12,473 nt of DNA from an uncultured Clostridia bacterium (GTDB lineage Bacteria > Bacillota > Clostridia > Lachnospirales > CAG-274), in assembly GCA_946630405.1 (NCBI GenBank), contig CAMOYW010000009.1, positions 1-12,473 on the forward strand. Direction: 5' to 3'. The position numbers and the translations under genes were made by a program. The notes beneath the pieces are model-generated. The model was not told where the DNA came from. It ran no database searches and was given only the letters and a program-made list of their open reading frames with translations. Shown here in pieces: positions 1 through 7,137 of this stretch. Each line of letters begins with the position of its first letter. Position 1 is the stretch's first letter.

Positions 1-659
1 TTGAAAAGGCGAGAGAAGAGGCTGCCGAGATACTTGCAAAGGCAAGAGATGAGGAGGATACCGCAATAAAAGAATTTCGGAAGGCTCAAAAACGCGGCAG
101 TATGTCCGATATGGAGAAAAAACGTACCGAGCTTAAAGGAAAGGCGAGGGATGCCTATTCGCTTGTGGGACGCAGGCAGGTCGTGCACAACGTACCCGAA
201 AAGCTTTCCAAAGGCGATAAGGTCATAATACATTCCATGAATCAAAGCGGCATAGTTGTAAATCCTCCCGACAACAAGGGAGATGTGCTTATAAAGGCGG
301 GTATAATGAATATCAAGGTCAATATTTCGGACCTCTCGCTTGATATGAGTGATGATGCCGTGGTTAGAACGCCTAAGAAGTTTGCTTCAAATCTTAAAAG
401 ACAAAAGAGCGGAAATGTATCCGCCGAGCTTGATCTGCGAGGAATGATGGCTGCCGAGGCGCTTGACAGACTTGATAAATATATAGATGATGCCTACCTT
501 GCAGGGCTTACTCCGGTGACCGTTATACACGGAAAGGGAACGGGTGCTCTCAGGGCGGCTGTTCAAAACTATTGCAAAAGCAGCCCTCACATAAAGGGCT
601 ACCGTGACGGAGCTTACGGAGAGGGCGATTTGGGCGTGACGGTAATAGAGCTGAAATAA
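1..659 (+). CDS. mutS2: Endonuclease MutS2, C-terminal part (5' end outside window)
   Basis: The reading frame is open from base 3, so the gene begins upstream. About 218 C-terminal residues are visible. They begin with a charged, Ala/Glu/Lys/Arg-rich coiled-coil stretch (roughly bases 3-130), as follows the MutS2 ATPase domain. Next is a small beta-rich KOW-like segment (about bases 195-345, from LSKGDKV). The C-terminus is an Smr domain with LDLRG near bases 429-443 and HGKGTGALR near 528-554, the conserved nuclease-domain signatures. In this family MutS2 binds branched DNA or stalled, collided ribosomes and the Smr domain is a nuclease or RNA-binding module; none of that is tested here. 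The ATG at 102 is an internal methionine, not a start, because the same frame continues upstream with MutS2-like sequence. A response regulator follows after 16 bases. Confidence 0.93.
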   Translation, partial: EKAREEAAEILAKARDEEDTAIKEFRKAQKRGSMSDMEKKRTELKGKARDAYSLVGRRQVVHNVPEKLSKGDKVIIHSMNQSGIVVNPPDNKGDVLIKAGIMNIKVNISDLSLDMSDDAVVRTPKKFASNLKRQKSGNVSAELDLRGMMAAEALDRLDKYIDDAYLAGLTPVTVIHGKGTGALRAAVQNYCKSSPHIKGYRDGAYGEGDLGVTVIELK

Positions 660-675
660 AACAGGAGGGAACATT

Positions 676-1368
676 ATGGTGGACGGAAGATATAAAATAC
701 TTATAGCCGATGACGATGCACATATAGCCGAGCTTATATCCCTTTATATGGAAAAAGAGGGGTATGAGACCATTGAGGCGCATACGGGCAGGGAAACCGT
801 CGAAATGTTTAAAAAGAACGAGCCCGATGCCGTTATACTCGATATAATGATGCCGGACGGAGACGGTTATCAGGCGTGCAGAGAGATAAGGCAGATAAGT
901 CAGGTGCCTATCATAATGCTTTCCGCAAAGGGTGAGGTTTTTGACAAGGTGCTCGGTCTTGAACTCGGAGCAGACGATTATATGGTAAAGCCTTTTGATT
1001 CAAAGGAGCTTATTGCGAGAGTAAAGTCGGTTTTACGCCGTTCCGTTCAAAAAAGGAGCGAGGAAGATAAGATAATACATCTTCCGAATCTTGTTATAAA
1101 TCAATCCACATATACGGTAATATATCATAACGAGGAGCTTATATTACCTCCCAAGGAGTTTGAGGTGCTTACCGTGCTTGCAAAGCATCCCAATCAGGTC
1201 TTTAAGCGTGAGGAGCTTTTGGACAGGATATGGGGCTATGAGTTCGTGGGCGATACACGCACGGTGGACGTTCACATAAAAAGGCTCAGAGCCAAAATGG
1301 ATAAAGAGGACAGTTGGTCCATCAAAACGGTTTGGGGTATAGGTTATAAATTTGAGATGAAAGGTTAA
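676..1368 (+). CDS. OmpR/PhoB-family response regulator, orphan
   Basis: This is a two-domain DNA-binding response regulator of 230 residues, the usual OmpR-family length. The receiver domain (about 6-122) has the acidic pocket D12/D13, phospho-acceptor D56 in VILDIMMPDGDG, switch S83 and the conserved K105 in DDYMVKPF. The C-terminal winged-helix domain (about 132-228) carries EFEVLTVLAKHPNQVF, the recognition region GDTRTVDVHIKRLRAKM and the terminal IKTVWGIGYKFE strand. It should bind direct repeats as a dimer when phosphorylated. A good ribosome site (AGGAGGGA) precedes the ATG. There is no histidine kinase on either side: MutS2 lies before it and a Nif3-like gene 8 bases after it. The partner kinase is therefore elsewhere, or the regulator works without one. 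The regulon cannot be read from sequence. Confidence 0.93.
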   Translation: MVDGRYKILIADDDAHIAELISLYMEKEGYETIEAHTGRETVEMFKKNEPDAVILDIMMPDGDGYQACREIRQISQVPIIMLSAKGEVFDKVLGLELGADDYMVKPFDSKELIARVKSVLRRSVQKRSEEDKIIHLPNLVINQSTYTVIYHNEELILPPKEFEVLTVLAKHPNQVFKREELLDRIWGYEFVGDTRTVDVHIKRLRAKMDKEDSWSIKTVWGIGYKFEMKG

Positions 1369-1376
1369 TTTGGGGT

Positions 1377-2159
1377 ATGTCGCTGAGGATCAAAAAAATT
1401 GCGGAGATCATAGAAGAACTTGCACCCAAGGAGCTTGCACTCGGTTGGGATAACGTGGGGCTTATGGTCGGAAACGAGCAGGGCTTTGCTGAAAACGTTT
1501 TGTTTGCCCTTGACTGTAACGAGGAAGTCATAGACGAGGCGGTGGCACTCAGAGCGGAGCTTATAGTTACTCATCATCCGCTTATATTCAAGCCCGTTAA
1601 AAATCTTAACTACGAATCGGCTCTTTCAAGAAAGCTTGTAAAGGCTATCACTTATCAGGTGGCTGTCTATTCGGCACATACCAACCTTGACATAGCAGAG
1701 GGCGGAACGAATACGGTGCTTGCAAACCTTTTGGGGCTTGAAGAAACGGAACCGCTGACATTTGAAGAAGGCAAGCCCATGGGCAAAATGGGCTATATTG
1801 CAAAAGAGCTTTTCTTTGACGAATTTATAAACGAGGTCAAGATGAAGCTCGGAGCGGAGCATCTTACCGTAAACGGAGATGCGAAAAGGCTCATCAAAAA
1901 GGTCGGTATATGTACCGGTTCCGGCAGTGATTTTATAAAATGTGCCTATGATGTACGCTGTGATGTGTATATTTGCGGAGATGTCGGCTATCATTCGGCA
2001 CAGCTTGCACAGGAACTCGGACTTTGCATTATAGATGCCACACATTATCTTACAGAGGTCATAGCGATAAAGGCGCTTGCGGAGTATGTGGCTTCCAAGA
2101 CCGATAAGATCAACTGCTATGTATCTTCCGTAAACGGACAGACGCTTCATATAGTATAA
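1377..2159 (+). CDS. Nif3-like dinuclear metal centre protein (YqfO/YbgI family)
   Basis: This 260-residue protein is the short form of the family; Bacillus YqfO is longer because of an inserted PII-like domain, which is absent here. Expected metal ligands are visible: H66 and H67 in IVTHHPL, H101 and D105 in SAHTNLDIAEGGTN, and H223 and E227 in DATHYLTE. A further conserved block is GDVGYHSAQ (201-209). Family members form toroidal hexamers with two metal ions per subunit. GTP cyclohydrolase-like and other activities have been suggested, but the role is unsettled. Relatives usually have glycine before the second metal histidine (DAGHY); here it is threonine, probably tolerated. In many Firmicutes the neighbour is the tRNA methyltransferase gene trmK; here it is a response regulator. 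The ribosome site is modest (AAGG about 12 bases upstream). Confidence 0.92.
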   Translation: MSLRIKKIAEIIEELAPKELALGWDNVGLMVGNEQGFAENVLFALDCNEEVIDEAVALRAELIVTHHPLIFKPVKNLNYESALSRKLVKAITYQVAVYSAHTNLDIAEGGTNTVLANLLGLEETEPLTFEEGKPMGKMGYIAKELFFDEFINEVKMKLGAEHLTVNGDAKRLIKKVGICTGSGSDFIKCAYDVRCDVYICGDVGYHSAQLAQELGLCIIDATHYLTEVIAIKALAEYVASKTDKINCYVSSVNGQTLHIV

Positions 2160-2162
2160 AAG

Positions 2163-2169
2163 AGGAGGT
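2163..2169 (+). promoter_or_regulatory. Strong ribosome binding site that fixes the nucleoside kinase start
   Basis: AGGAGGT lies 7 bases before the ATG at 2177. An upstream in-frame GTG at 2168 overlaps this site, so it cannot be the start that the site serves. Confidence 0.85.
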
Positions 2170-2176
2170 GCGGAGC

Positions 2177-3832
2177 ATGAAAAAATATAATATACACATA
2201 CAAAACACGAACGAGGATATAAGCGTACTTGAAAATACTACCTTGCTTTCTTTGAGCAAAAGCTATTCTCATGCGCTTGAGGGCACGCCCATAGTCGCCA
2301 TGGTGGATAATGCTCTGACACCGTTAAATGCCTTTGTTAATTCGGATTGCAGTGTGGAGTTTTTGGATATTACCCACCCCGAGGGTTTTCGTGTTTATCA
2401 AAGGACTTGTGCATTTATTATGTTTACGGCTATTTACAGCCTTTTCGGCACGAAGTACAATGCGTGGGTGAAACACTCTATAAACAAAAATTATTATTGC
2501 TCTTTTAAAGATGCCGATGCGTCCGAGGAAGTGCTCAATCAAATAAAGGCAAAAATGCGTGCTATAATCGACAGCGACTTTGCCATAGAGAAGATAATAG
2601 TGTCCATAGACGAAGCTATGGATATATTCAAAGAATATAAGTTTGAACATATATGTAAGAGTATCAAATATATTAAGGCGAGTAATGTTTCCTTGTATTC
2701 TCTTAACGGTTTTTTCGACTATGATAACGGCTGTATGGCACCGTCTACGGGCTTTATTAAATATTTTGACATTACAAAAAGCGGCACGAATTTTGTGCTT
2801 CAATTTGAGAATCCTTCCCAAATAGGTACGGTCAATCCTCATGTGTCATTTCCAAAGCTCACCAGTATCTACAACGAATACGAATATTGGGCAGAGATAC
2901 TCGGAATACACACGGTAGGTTCTCTTAACGATATAATATGCGCAGGCAACATTGAAGAGCTTATACTTATATGCGAGGCTCTCCACGAGAAGAAGATCGC
3001 TTACATTGCCGACAGCATATTCAGAGACGATAAAAAGCTTGTACTTATAGCAGGTCCTTCGTCCTCGGGCAAGACCACTTTTGCAAAGAGGCTCAGCATA
3101 CAGCTTCGTGCCAACGGCTTGATGCCTATGGTAATATCTCTTGACGACTATTACAGAAACCGCAAGGATATTCCCGTTGAAGAAAACGGACTTCGCAACT
3201 ATGAAAATATAGAGTCGCTCGATCTGGAGCTTTTCAACAAAAATCTTGTGGATATACTTGCGGGCAAGGCGGTCAAAACCCCCCTTTACAACTTCCATAC
3301 GGGTATGAGAAGCAAGGAGACAAAGCTTATAAAGCTCGGCACGAACGATGTGCTTTTGATAGAGGGCATACACGGTATAAACGAAAAGCTCACCTATAAG
3401 ATACCGAGGGATCAAAAGTTCAAAATATATATTTCAGCCCTTACTCAGCTTAGTATAGACGAGCATAACAGGATAGCGACGACGGATACAAGACTTATAA
3501 GAAGAATAGTGAGAGATCACTATTTCAGAGGGTTCAGTGCCGCATCCACTATTGAGATGTGGGCAAATGTCCTGACGGGCGAGGAGAAAAACATATTCCC
3601 TTATCAGGAGGATACGGATGTAATATTCAACTCCGCTCTTGCCTATGAAATAAGTGTTTTAAAGCCTCTTGTGGAACCCCTTCTTTTTGACATAGACAGG
3701 GGAGATGTATGTTACAGAGAGGCGAACAGGCTCTTGAACTTTTTAAATAATTTCCTTACCGTAAGTTCGGCTGAAATACCCACAAATTCACTCTTAAGAG
3801 AGTTTTTGGGCAACAGTATATTCTATAAATAG
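2177..3832 (+). CDS. Nucleoside (uridine-type) kinase with N-terminal TGS/ThrRS-like region
   Basis: The 551-residue protein starts at the ATG served by AGGAGGT. The C-terminal half is a uridine kinase/phosphoribulokinase P-loop domain: Walker A GPSSSGKT at 293-300 (K299), SLDDYYRNR at 321-329, LLIEGIHG at 393-400 and RRIVRDHYFRGFSA at 442-455. The expected reaction is ATP-dependent phosphorylation of uridine, cytidine or a related nucleoside for salvage. Residues about 1-65 look like a TGS ubiquitin-like domain. About 65-210 resembles the second N-terminal domain of threonyl-tRNA synthetase, but the HxxxH zinc/editing motif is not apparent. This architecture recurs in Clostridia and Thermotogae. 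The role of the N-terminal half is unknown; binding of a nucleotide or RNA is only a guess. The gene lies 17 bases after nif3, so the two are probably cotranscribed. Confidence 0.9.
   Translation: MKKYNIHIQNTNEDISVLENTTLLSLSKSYSHALEGTPIVAMVDNALTPLNAFVNSDCSVEFLDITHPEGFRVYQRTCAFIMFTAIYSLFGTKYNAWVKHSINKNYYCSFKDADASEEVLNQIKAKMRAIIDSDFAIEKIIVSIDEAMDIFKEYKFEHICKSIKYIKASNVSLYSLNGFFDYDNGCMAPSTGFIKYFDITKSGTNFVLQFENPSQIGTVNPHVSFPKLTSIYNEYEYWAEILGIHTVGSLNDIICAGNIEELILICEALHEKKIAYIADSIFRDDKKLVLIAGPSSSGKTTFAKRLSIQLRANGLMPMVISLDDYYRNRKDIPVEENGLRNYENIESLDLELFNKNLVDILAGKAVKTPLYNFHTGMRSKETKLIKLGTNDVLLIEGIHGINEKLTYKIPRDQKFKIYISALTQLSIDEHNRIATTDTRLIRRIVRDHYFRGFSAASTIEMWANVLTGEEKNIFPYQEDTDVIFNSALAYEISVLKPLVEPLLFDIDRGDVCYREANRLLNFLNNFLTVSSAEIPTNSLLREFLGNSIFYK
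3790..3807 (+). terminator. Weak terminator-like hairpin inside the 3' end of the kinase gene
   Basis: ACTCT, loop TAAG, AGAGT, then a run of T (five including the last stem base). The stem is only 5 bp with two G-C pairs, so termination would be weak at best. Its position, just upstream of a good promoter, is the only reason to list it. Confidence 0.2.
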
Positions 3833-3833
3833 A

Positions 3834-3862
3834 TTGACGAAAAGCTAAAATAATAGTATAAT
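3834..3862 (+). promoter_or_regulatory. Sigma-A (sigma-70-type) promoter for kduD-tmk and downstream genes
   Basis: TTGACG at 3834-3839, a 17-base spacer, then a perfect TATAAT at 3857-3862. This is the best promoter I see in the window and it fills the widest intergenic gap, starting one base after the kinase stop codon. Transcription would begin near 3869, leaving a leader of about 15 bases that holds little more than the ribosome site, so there is no room for a riboswitch or attenuator. No palindromic operator is evident. It would drive the dehydrogenase gene and probably tmk and the genes beyond it. Confidence 0.8.
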
Positions 3863-3871
3863 CAATGTTTC

Positions 3872-3877
3872 GGAGGT
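3872..3877 (+). promoter_or_regulatory. Ribosome binding site that favours the second ATG of the dehydrogenase gene
   Basis: GGAGGT abuts an ATG at 3878 (no spacing) and lies 6 bases before a second in-frame ATG at 3884. The latter has normal spacing and gives the family-typical N-terminus MILDKF. Confidence 0.75.
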
Positions 3878-3883
3878 ATGGTT

Positions 3884-4642
3884 ATGATACTTGATAAATT
3901 CAGACTTGACGGAAAAGTCGCAGTTGTTACCGGAGCAAATACGGGTCTCGGTCAGGGTATGTGTGTTGCACTTGCTCAGGCGGGAGCCAAGGTGTGCGGA
4001 GTGGCAAGAAGAAGCTGCGAGGGAACAAAAGCCCTTATAGAAAAGGACAAAGGAGAGTTTACCGAGATCATAGCGGATCTTTCCACCACGGAGCCAATAG
4101 CCCGCATACTTGCAGAAGCAAAGGCGGCATACGGCAGAGTGGATATACTTGTAAACAATGCGGGCGTTATCGTTCGTGAAGATGCGGTAAACGTGACCGA
4201 GGACGACTGGCTCAAGGTCGTGGGCATAAACGAAAACATAGTTTTCTTTATGTGTCAGACATTTGGCAAAGAATTTATTGCCCAAGGAAGCGGAAAGATC
4301 ATAAATATATGCTCTATGTTAAGCTATCAGGGCGGAATAAGAGTGCCGTCCTATACGGCAAGTAAATCTGCGGTAATGGGTATTACCAAGGCTCTTGCCA
4401 ACGAATGGGCGGATAAAGGCGTGAATGTAAACGCTATTGCCCCCGGATATATGGCAACAAACAATACCAAACAGATAAGAAGCGACTCCGACCGTTCCGA
4501 GGCTATTATAGACAGGATCCCGCAGGGACGTTGGGGCACTCCCGAGGATATGGGAGGTGCCGTCGTATTTTTGGCATCCGATGCGTCAAGCTATGTGAAC
4601 GGCTTTACGCTTGCCGTTGACGGCGGATGGCTTGCGAGGTAA
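3884..4642 (+). CDS. kduD: KduD-like 2-dehydro-3-deoxy-D-gluconate 5-dehydrogenase (SDR family)
   Basis: This 252-residue classical short-chain dehydrogenase has the NAD(P) motif TGANTGLG (16-23), NNAG (91-94), and the catalytic set N116, S144, Y157, K161 (YTASK). It resembles KduD more than a generic SDR: the start MILDKFRLDGKVAVVTG, the stretch GGIRVPSYTASKS, NVNAIAPGYMATNNT and the terminal VDGGWLAR match what I recall of the E. coli enzyme. KduD reduces or oxidises 2-dehydro-3-deoxygluconate at C5 in pectin and uronate breakdown, in the cytoplasm. No kduI, kdgK, kdgA or sugar transporter is in the window, so the substrate is inferred from similarity alone. The gene has its own promoter and is followed after 3 bases by tmk. 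Codon use (about 13 of 21 Ile codons are AUA) matches its neighbours, arguing against very recent transfer. Confidence 0.85.
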   Translation: MILDKFRLDGKVAVVTGANTGLGQGMCVALAQAGAKVCGVARRSCEGTKALIEKDKGEFTEIIADLSTTEPIARILAEAKAAYGRVDILVNNAGVIVREDAVNVTEDDWLKVVGINENIVFFMCQTFGKEFIAQGSGKIINICSMLSYQGGIRVPSYTASKSAVMGITKALANEWADKGVNVNAIAPGYMATNNTKQIRSDSDRSEAIIDRIPQGRWGTPEDMGGAVVFLASDASSYVNGFTLAVDGGWLAR

Positions 4643-4645
4643 GAA

Positions 4646-5275
4646 ATGTCGGGTTATTTTATCAGCTTTGAAGGCACCGACGGTGCGGGAAAGTCCACAC
4701 AGATAAAACTGCTTGCGGACAGATTTGAGCAAAAAGGCTTTGAAGTTACGGTTTTGAGAGAACCAGGCGGCACAGCCATAGGCGAAAAAATAAGAAATAT
4801 ACTCATAGATAAAGAAAATGCCGAAATGACCGCCGTTACCGAGGCGCTGCTGTATGCGGCGGCAAGGGCGCAGCTTGTACGTCAGGTCATTATGCCTGCT
4901 TTAAATAACGGCGATGTGGTCATATGTGACAGATTTCTCGATTCAAGCCTTGTATACCAGGGCACGGGAAGAAATCTGGGGCAGGACGTTGTAGAAAATA
5001 TCAATGCCTATGCCATTGAGGGATTGAGACCCGATATAACCTTTTTTTTGAAACTCGATCCCGAAAAGGGTATGAAGAGGAAGAACGAAAAGGCTGAACT
5101 TGACAGGATCGAGGCAGAAGGCGTAATGTTTCAAAAAAGGATATATTCCGCTTATTTAAATCTTGCCAAAAAAAATAAGGACAGAATAAAGGTCATTTCC
5201 GCCGACAGAAGCGTAGAGGATATACACGAGGATATAGTCAGGGAAATAGAAACGGTATTTTCAAAGGGACTTTGA
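4646..5275 (+). CDS. tmk: Thymidylate kinase (dTMP kinase)
   Basis: At 209 residues this is normal length for bacterial dTMP kinase, which phosphorylates dTMP to dTDP with ATP for DNA synthesis. Visible motifs are the P-loop FEGTDGAGKST (8-18; K16), the substrate-binding REPGGTAIGEKIR (38-50), DRFLDSSLVYQG (95-106) and the LID region around R145 and DRIEAEG (153-159). The P-loop lacks the basic residue of the eukaryotic type, as in bacterial enzymes that instead use basic LID residues. The ribosome site (GAGGT) overlaps the end of the dehydrogenase gene and the spacing between stop and start is 3 bases, so translation is probably coupled. The holB gene follows after one base. A T8 run at 5042-5049 is coding and has no hairpin. 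Confidence 0.97.
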   Translation: MSGYFISFEGTDGAGKSTQIKLLADRFEQKGFEVTVLREPGGTAIGEKIRNILIDKENAEMTAVTEALLYAAARAQLVRQVIMPALNNGDVVICDRFLDSSLVYQGTGRNLGQDVVENINAYAIEGLRPDITFFLKLDPEKGMKRKNEKAELDRIEAEGVMFQKRIYSAYLNLAKKNKDRIKVISADRSVEDIHEDIVREIETVFSKGL

Positions 5276-5276
5276 T

Positions 5277-6263
5277 ATGCTCGATTTTGATGATATAATA
5301 GGACATCAAAGGATCAAAGATAGGCTTATTGCCGAGGCGGCAAGCAAAAGACCGAGGCATGCTTATATATTTGACGGCACGGAAGGTGTGGGCAGGCAAA
5401 GTACAGCCCTTGCCTTTGCAAGGCTTTTGAACTGTGAAGAGGGCGGAAGCAAGGCGTGTAAAAAATGCGGAAGCTGTGTCAGGATAGCCGAGGGCTATGA
5501 CCTTGATGTTATAACGGTGCAAAGAGAAAAGCGCGATATTACTGTGGATGTTATAAGAGAGCAGATAAATCAAAAGATCGTGTTTGCTCCGCATTTATCG
5601 AGGTACAAGGTTTTTATAATGCCCGAAGCGGACAAAATGAATGTGGCGGCGCAAAATGCTCTTTTAAAAACTCTGGAAGAGCCTCCCGAATATGCGCTGT
5701 TTATCCTTATTACTTCAAATTGCGGAAGGCTTTTGCCGACCGTACTTTCAAGGTGTGCCGTTATAAAGTTCGATCCGCTGCCGATGGATGCCGTGAGAGC
5801 TTATCTTGCAAAAGAAACTGCCTTATCGTCCGATGAGGCGAATATATACGCTCTCTATTCAAGAGGAAGTATTGAAAAAGCCATGGAGCTTCAAAGCTCC
5901 GAAAGCTTTAAAGAACTCAGAAGATATACAAAGGATATATGTTCAAGGCTTTTAAACGCAGACCTGATAGAGGTTTTTGAGATAGCCGAAGGAACAAAAC
6001 AATATAAAGATAATTATCAAGACATAACGGGCATGATCAGGTCGTATTTCAGGGATGCGCTCATTTGGGCGACGACACGGGATATGAAGCATATTATCAA
6101 TGCCGATAATGTCGAATTTATAAAAAACCTTGCCGATAGGTTGGGGGTGCGGGTGCTTCTTTTACTTAACGAAGAACTTACCGATATGGAAAAGAGTATG
6201 CGCACAAACGGGGATTTTCAGCTTCTTTGTGAGGAGCTGTTCCTTAAAATGAAGGAGAAATGA
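5277..6263 (+). CDS. holB: DNA polymerase III delta' subunit (clamp loader)
   Basis: This AAA+ protein of 328 residues is the delta' part of the clamp loader that opens the beta ring for replication. Features in order: IIGHQRIKDRL (7-17), a Walker A-like GTEGVGRQS (34-42), four cysteines C53, C61, C64 and C67 forming the zinc module of the family, LLKTLEEPP (129-137), and the SRC trigger motif (158-160) within LLPTVLSRC. The Walker A lysine is arginine (R40), so ATP hydrolysis by this subunit is unlikely; delta' is catalytically inactive in E. coli too. The C-terminal third is helical and less conserved, as expected for the collar domain. In Bacillus, darA and yaaR sit between tmk and holB; here tmk is only one base upstream. 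The PSP1/RicT gene follows after one base. Confidence 0.93.
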   Translation: MLDFDDIIGHQRIKDRLIAEAASKRPRHAYIFDGTEGVGRQSTALAFARLLNCEEGGSKACKKCGSCVRIAEGYDLDVITVQREKRDITVDVIREQINQKIVFAPHLSRYKVFIMPEADKMNVAAQNALLKTLEEPPEYALFILITSNCGRLLPTVLSRCAVIKFDPLPMDAVRAYLAKETALSSDEANIYALYSRGSIEKAMELQSSESFKELRRYTKDICSRLLNADLIEVFEIAEGTKQYKDNYQDITGMIRSYFRDALIWATTRDMKHIINADNVEFIKNLADRLGVRVLLLLNEELTDMEKSMRTNGDFQLLCEELFLKMKEK

Positions 6264-6264
6264 T

Positions 6265-7137
6265 ATGGTTGTAGTTGGTGTTAGATTTAAAAGGGTCGGT
6301 AAGATATATTACTTCGATCCGGGCGACAAACAAATAGAAGTCGGCACCGGCGTTATAGTGGAGACCGTGAGAGGACTTGAATACGGCACGGTCGTGATAT
6401 CAAACAGGGAAGTGGAAGAGGGCGATATAGTATCTCCTCTCAAGGCAATTACGAGAATTGCCACAAGCCACGATATCGAAAAATATCAGGATAATAAGCG
6501 TAAAGAAGCCGAGGCTATGGAGATCTGTAAAGACAGAGTGAAAAAGCACGGGCTCGGAATGAAGCTTATAGATGTTGAACTTACATTTGACAACAGCAAG
6601 ATCGTATTTTTCTTTACGGCTGACGGAAGAGTGGATTTTCGTGAGCTTGTAAAGGATCTTGCTTCCGCCCTTAAAACAAGAATAGAACTTAGGCAGATAG
6701 GCGTGCGTGACGAGGCGAGGATGGTAAACGGCATAGGAATATGCGGCAGAACTCTTTGCTGTGCCACATTCCTTGGCGATTTTCAGCCCGTAAGCATCAA
6801 AATGGCGAAGGATCAGGGGCTTTCCCTTAATCCCTCCAAAATATCGGGTGCTTGCGGAAGGCTTATGTGTTGCCTTAAATACGAGCAAAGCAACTACGAG
6901 GAGCTTTTAAAGAAACTTCCCGGCGAGGGCGATATTATACTTACGCCCGACGGCGAGGGAACGGTGCTCAGCGTTAGCGTATTAAGGCAGATAGTCAAAT
7001 GTGCCGTTAAACGCCCCGATAAGGACGATACGGAAGTGGCGTTCTACGATCCCGAAGAAATAAAGGTCCTTAAAAGAAAGTTCCGCAAGGAGGAATATAT
7101 CTCCAAAGAGGAACTTAGGGAGCTGACCGATGATTGA
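6265..7137 (+). CDS. ricT: PSP1-domain protein, RicT/YaaT type
   Basis: This protein has 290 residues, the typical length for YaaT. The N-terminal region (about 1-60) has VGVRFKRVGKIYYFDPG and RGLEYGTVV, typical of the PSP1 family. Six conserved-type cysteines lie in two blocks: C160, C165, C166 (GICGRTLCC) and C197, C202, C203 (ACGRLMCC). These match the residues that, in Bacillus RicT, take part in binding iron-sulfur clusters in the RicA-RicF-RicT (Y) complex, which influences RNase Y-dependent mRNA processing, sporulation, biofilm and competence. RicA and RicF homologues are not in the window. The C-terminal part (about 218-270) resembles a small beta-barrel with VLSVSVLRQIVKCAVKR. AAGGAG precedes the ATG. 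The stop overlaps the next gene by 8 bases, so translation is probably coupled. Confidence 0.9.
   Translation: MVVVGVRFKRVGKIYYFDPGDKQIEVGTGVIVETVRGLEYGTVVISNREVEEGDIVSPLKAITRIATSHDIEKYQDNKRKEAEAMEICKDRVKKHGLGMKLIDVELTFDNSKIVFFFTADGRVDFRELVKDLASALKTRIELRQIGVRDEARMVNGIGICGRTLCCATFLGDFQPVSIKMAKDQGLSLNPSKISGACGRLMCCLKYEQSNYEELLKKLPGEGDIILTPDGEGTVLSVSVLRQIVKCAVKRPDKDDTEVAFYDPEEIKVLKRKFRKEEYISKEELRELTDD

Noticed and set aside
102..104. ATG as the start of a small separate Smr protein
   Set aside because: The same frame is open to the window edge and encodes MutS2-like coiled coil upstream, and there is no ribosome site before this ATG.
463..491. TTGACA-containing promoter inside mutS2
   Set aside because: At 17-base spacing the -10 would be GATGAT, a poor match, and the better TATAGA lies at only 13 bases.
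2168..2170. GTG as the start of the nucleoside kinase
   Set aside because: It lies inside the AGGAGGT ribosome site that serves the ATG at 2177.
3881..4642. Recent horizontal transfer of the KduD-like gene
   Set aside because: Codon use, including AUA preference, matches neighbouring housekeeping genes, and no repeats or mobile-element remnants flank it.
5042..5049. T8 run as an intrinsic terminator
   Set aside because: It encodes Phe-Phe-Leu in tmk and has no G/C hairpin in front of it.
5168..5176. A8 run near the end of tmk as a second frameshift site
   Set aside because: The in-phase heptamer is A AAA AAT, a weaker slippery sequence, and I see no structure or product logic for a shift near the C-terminus.
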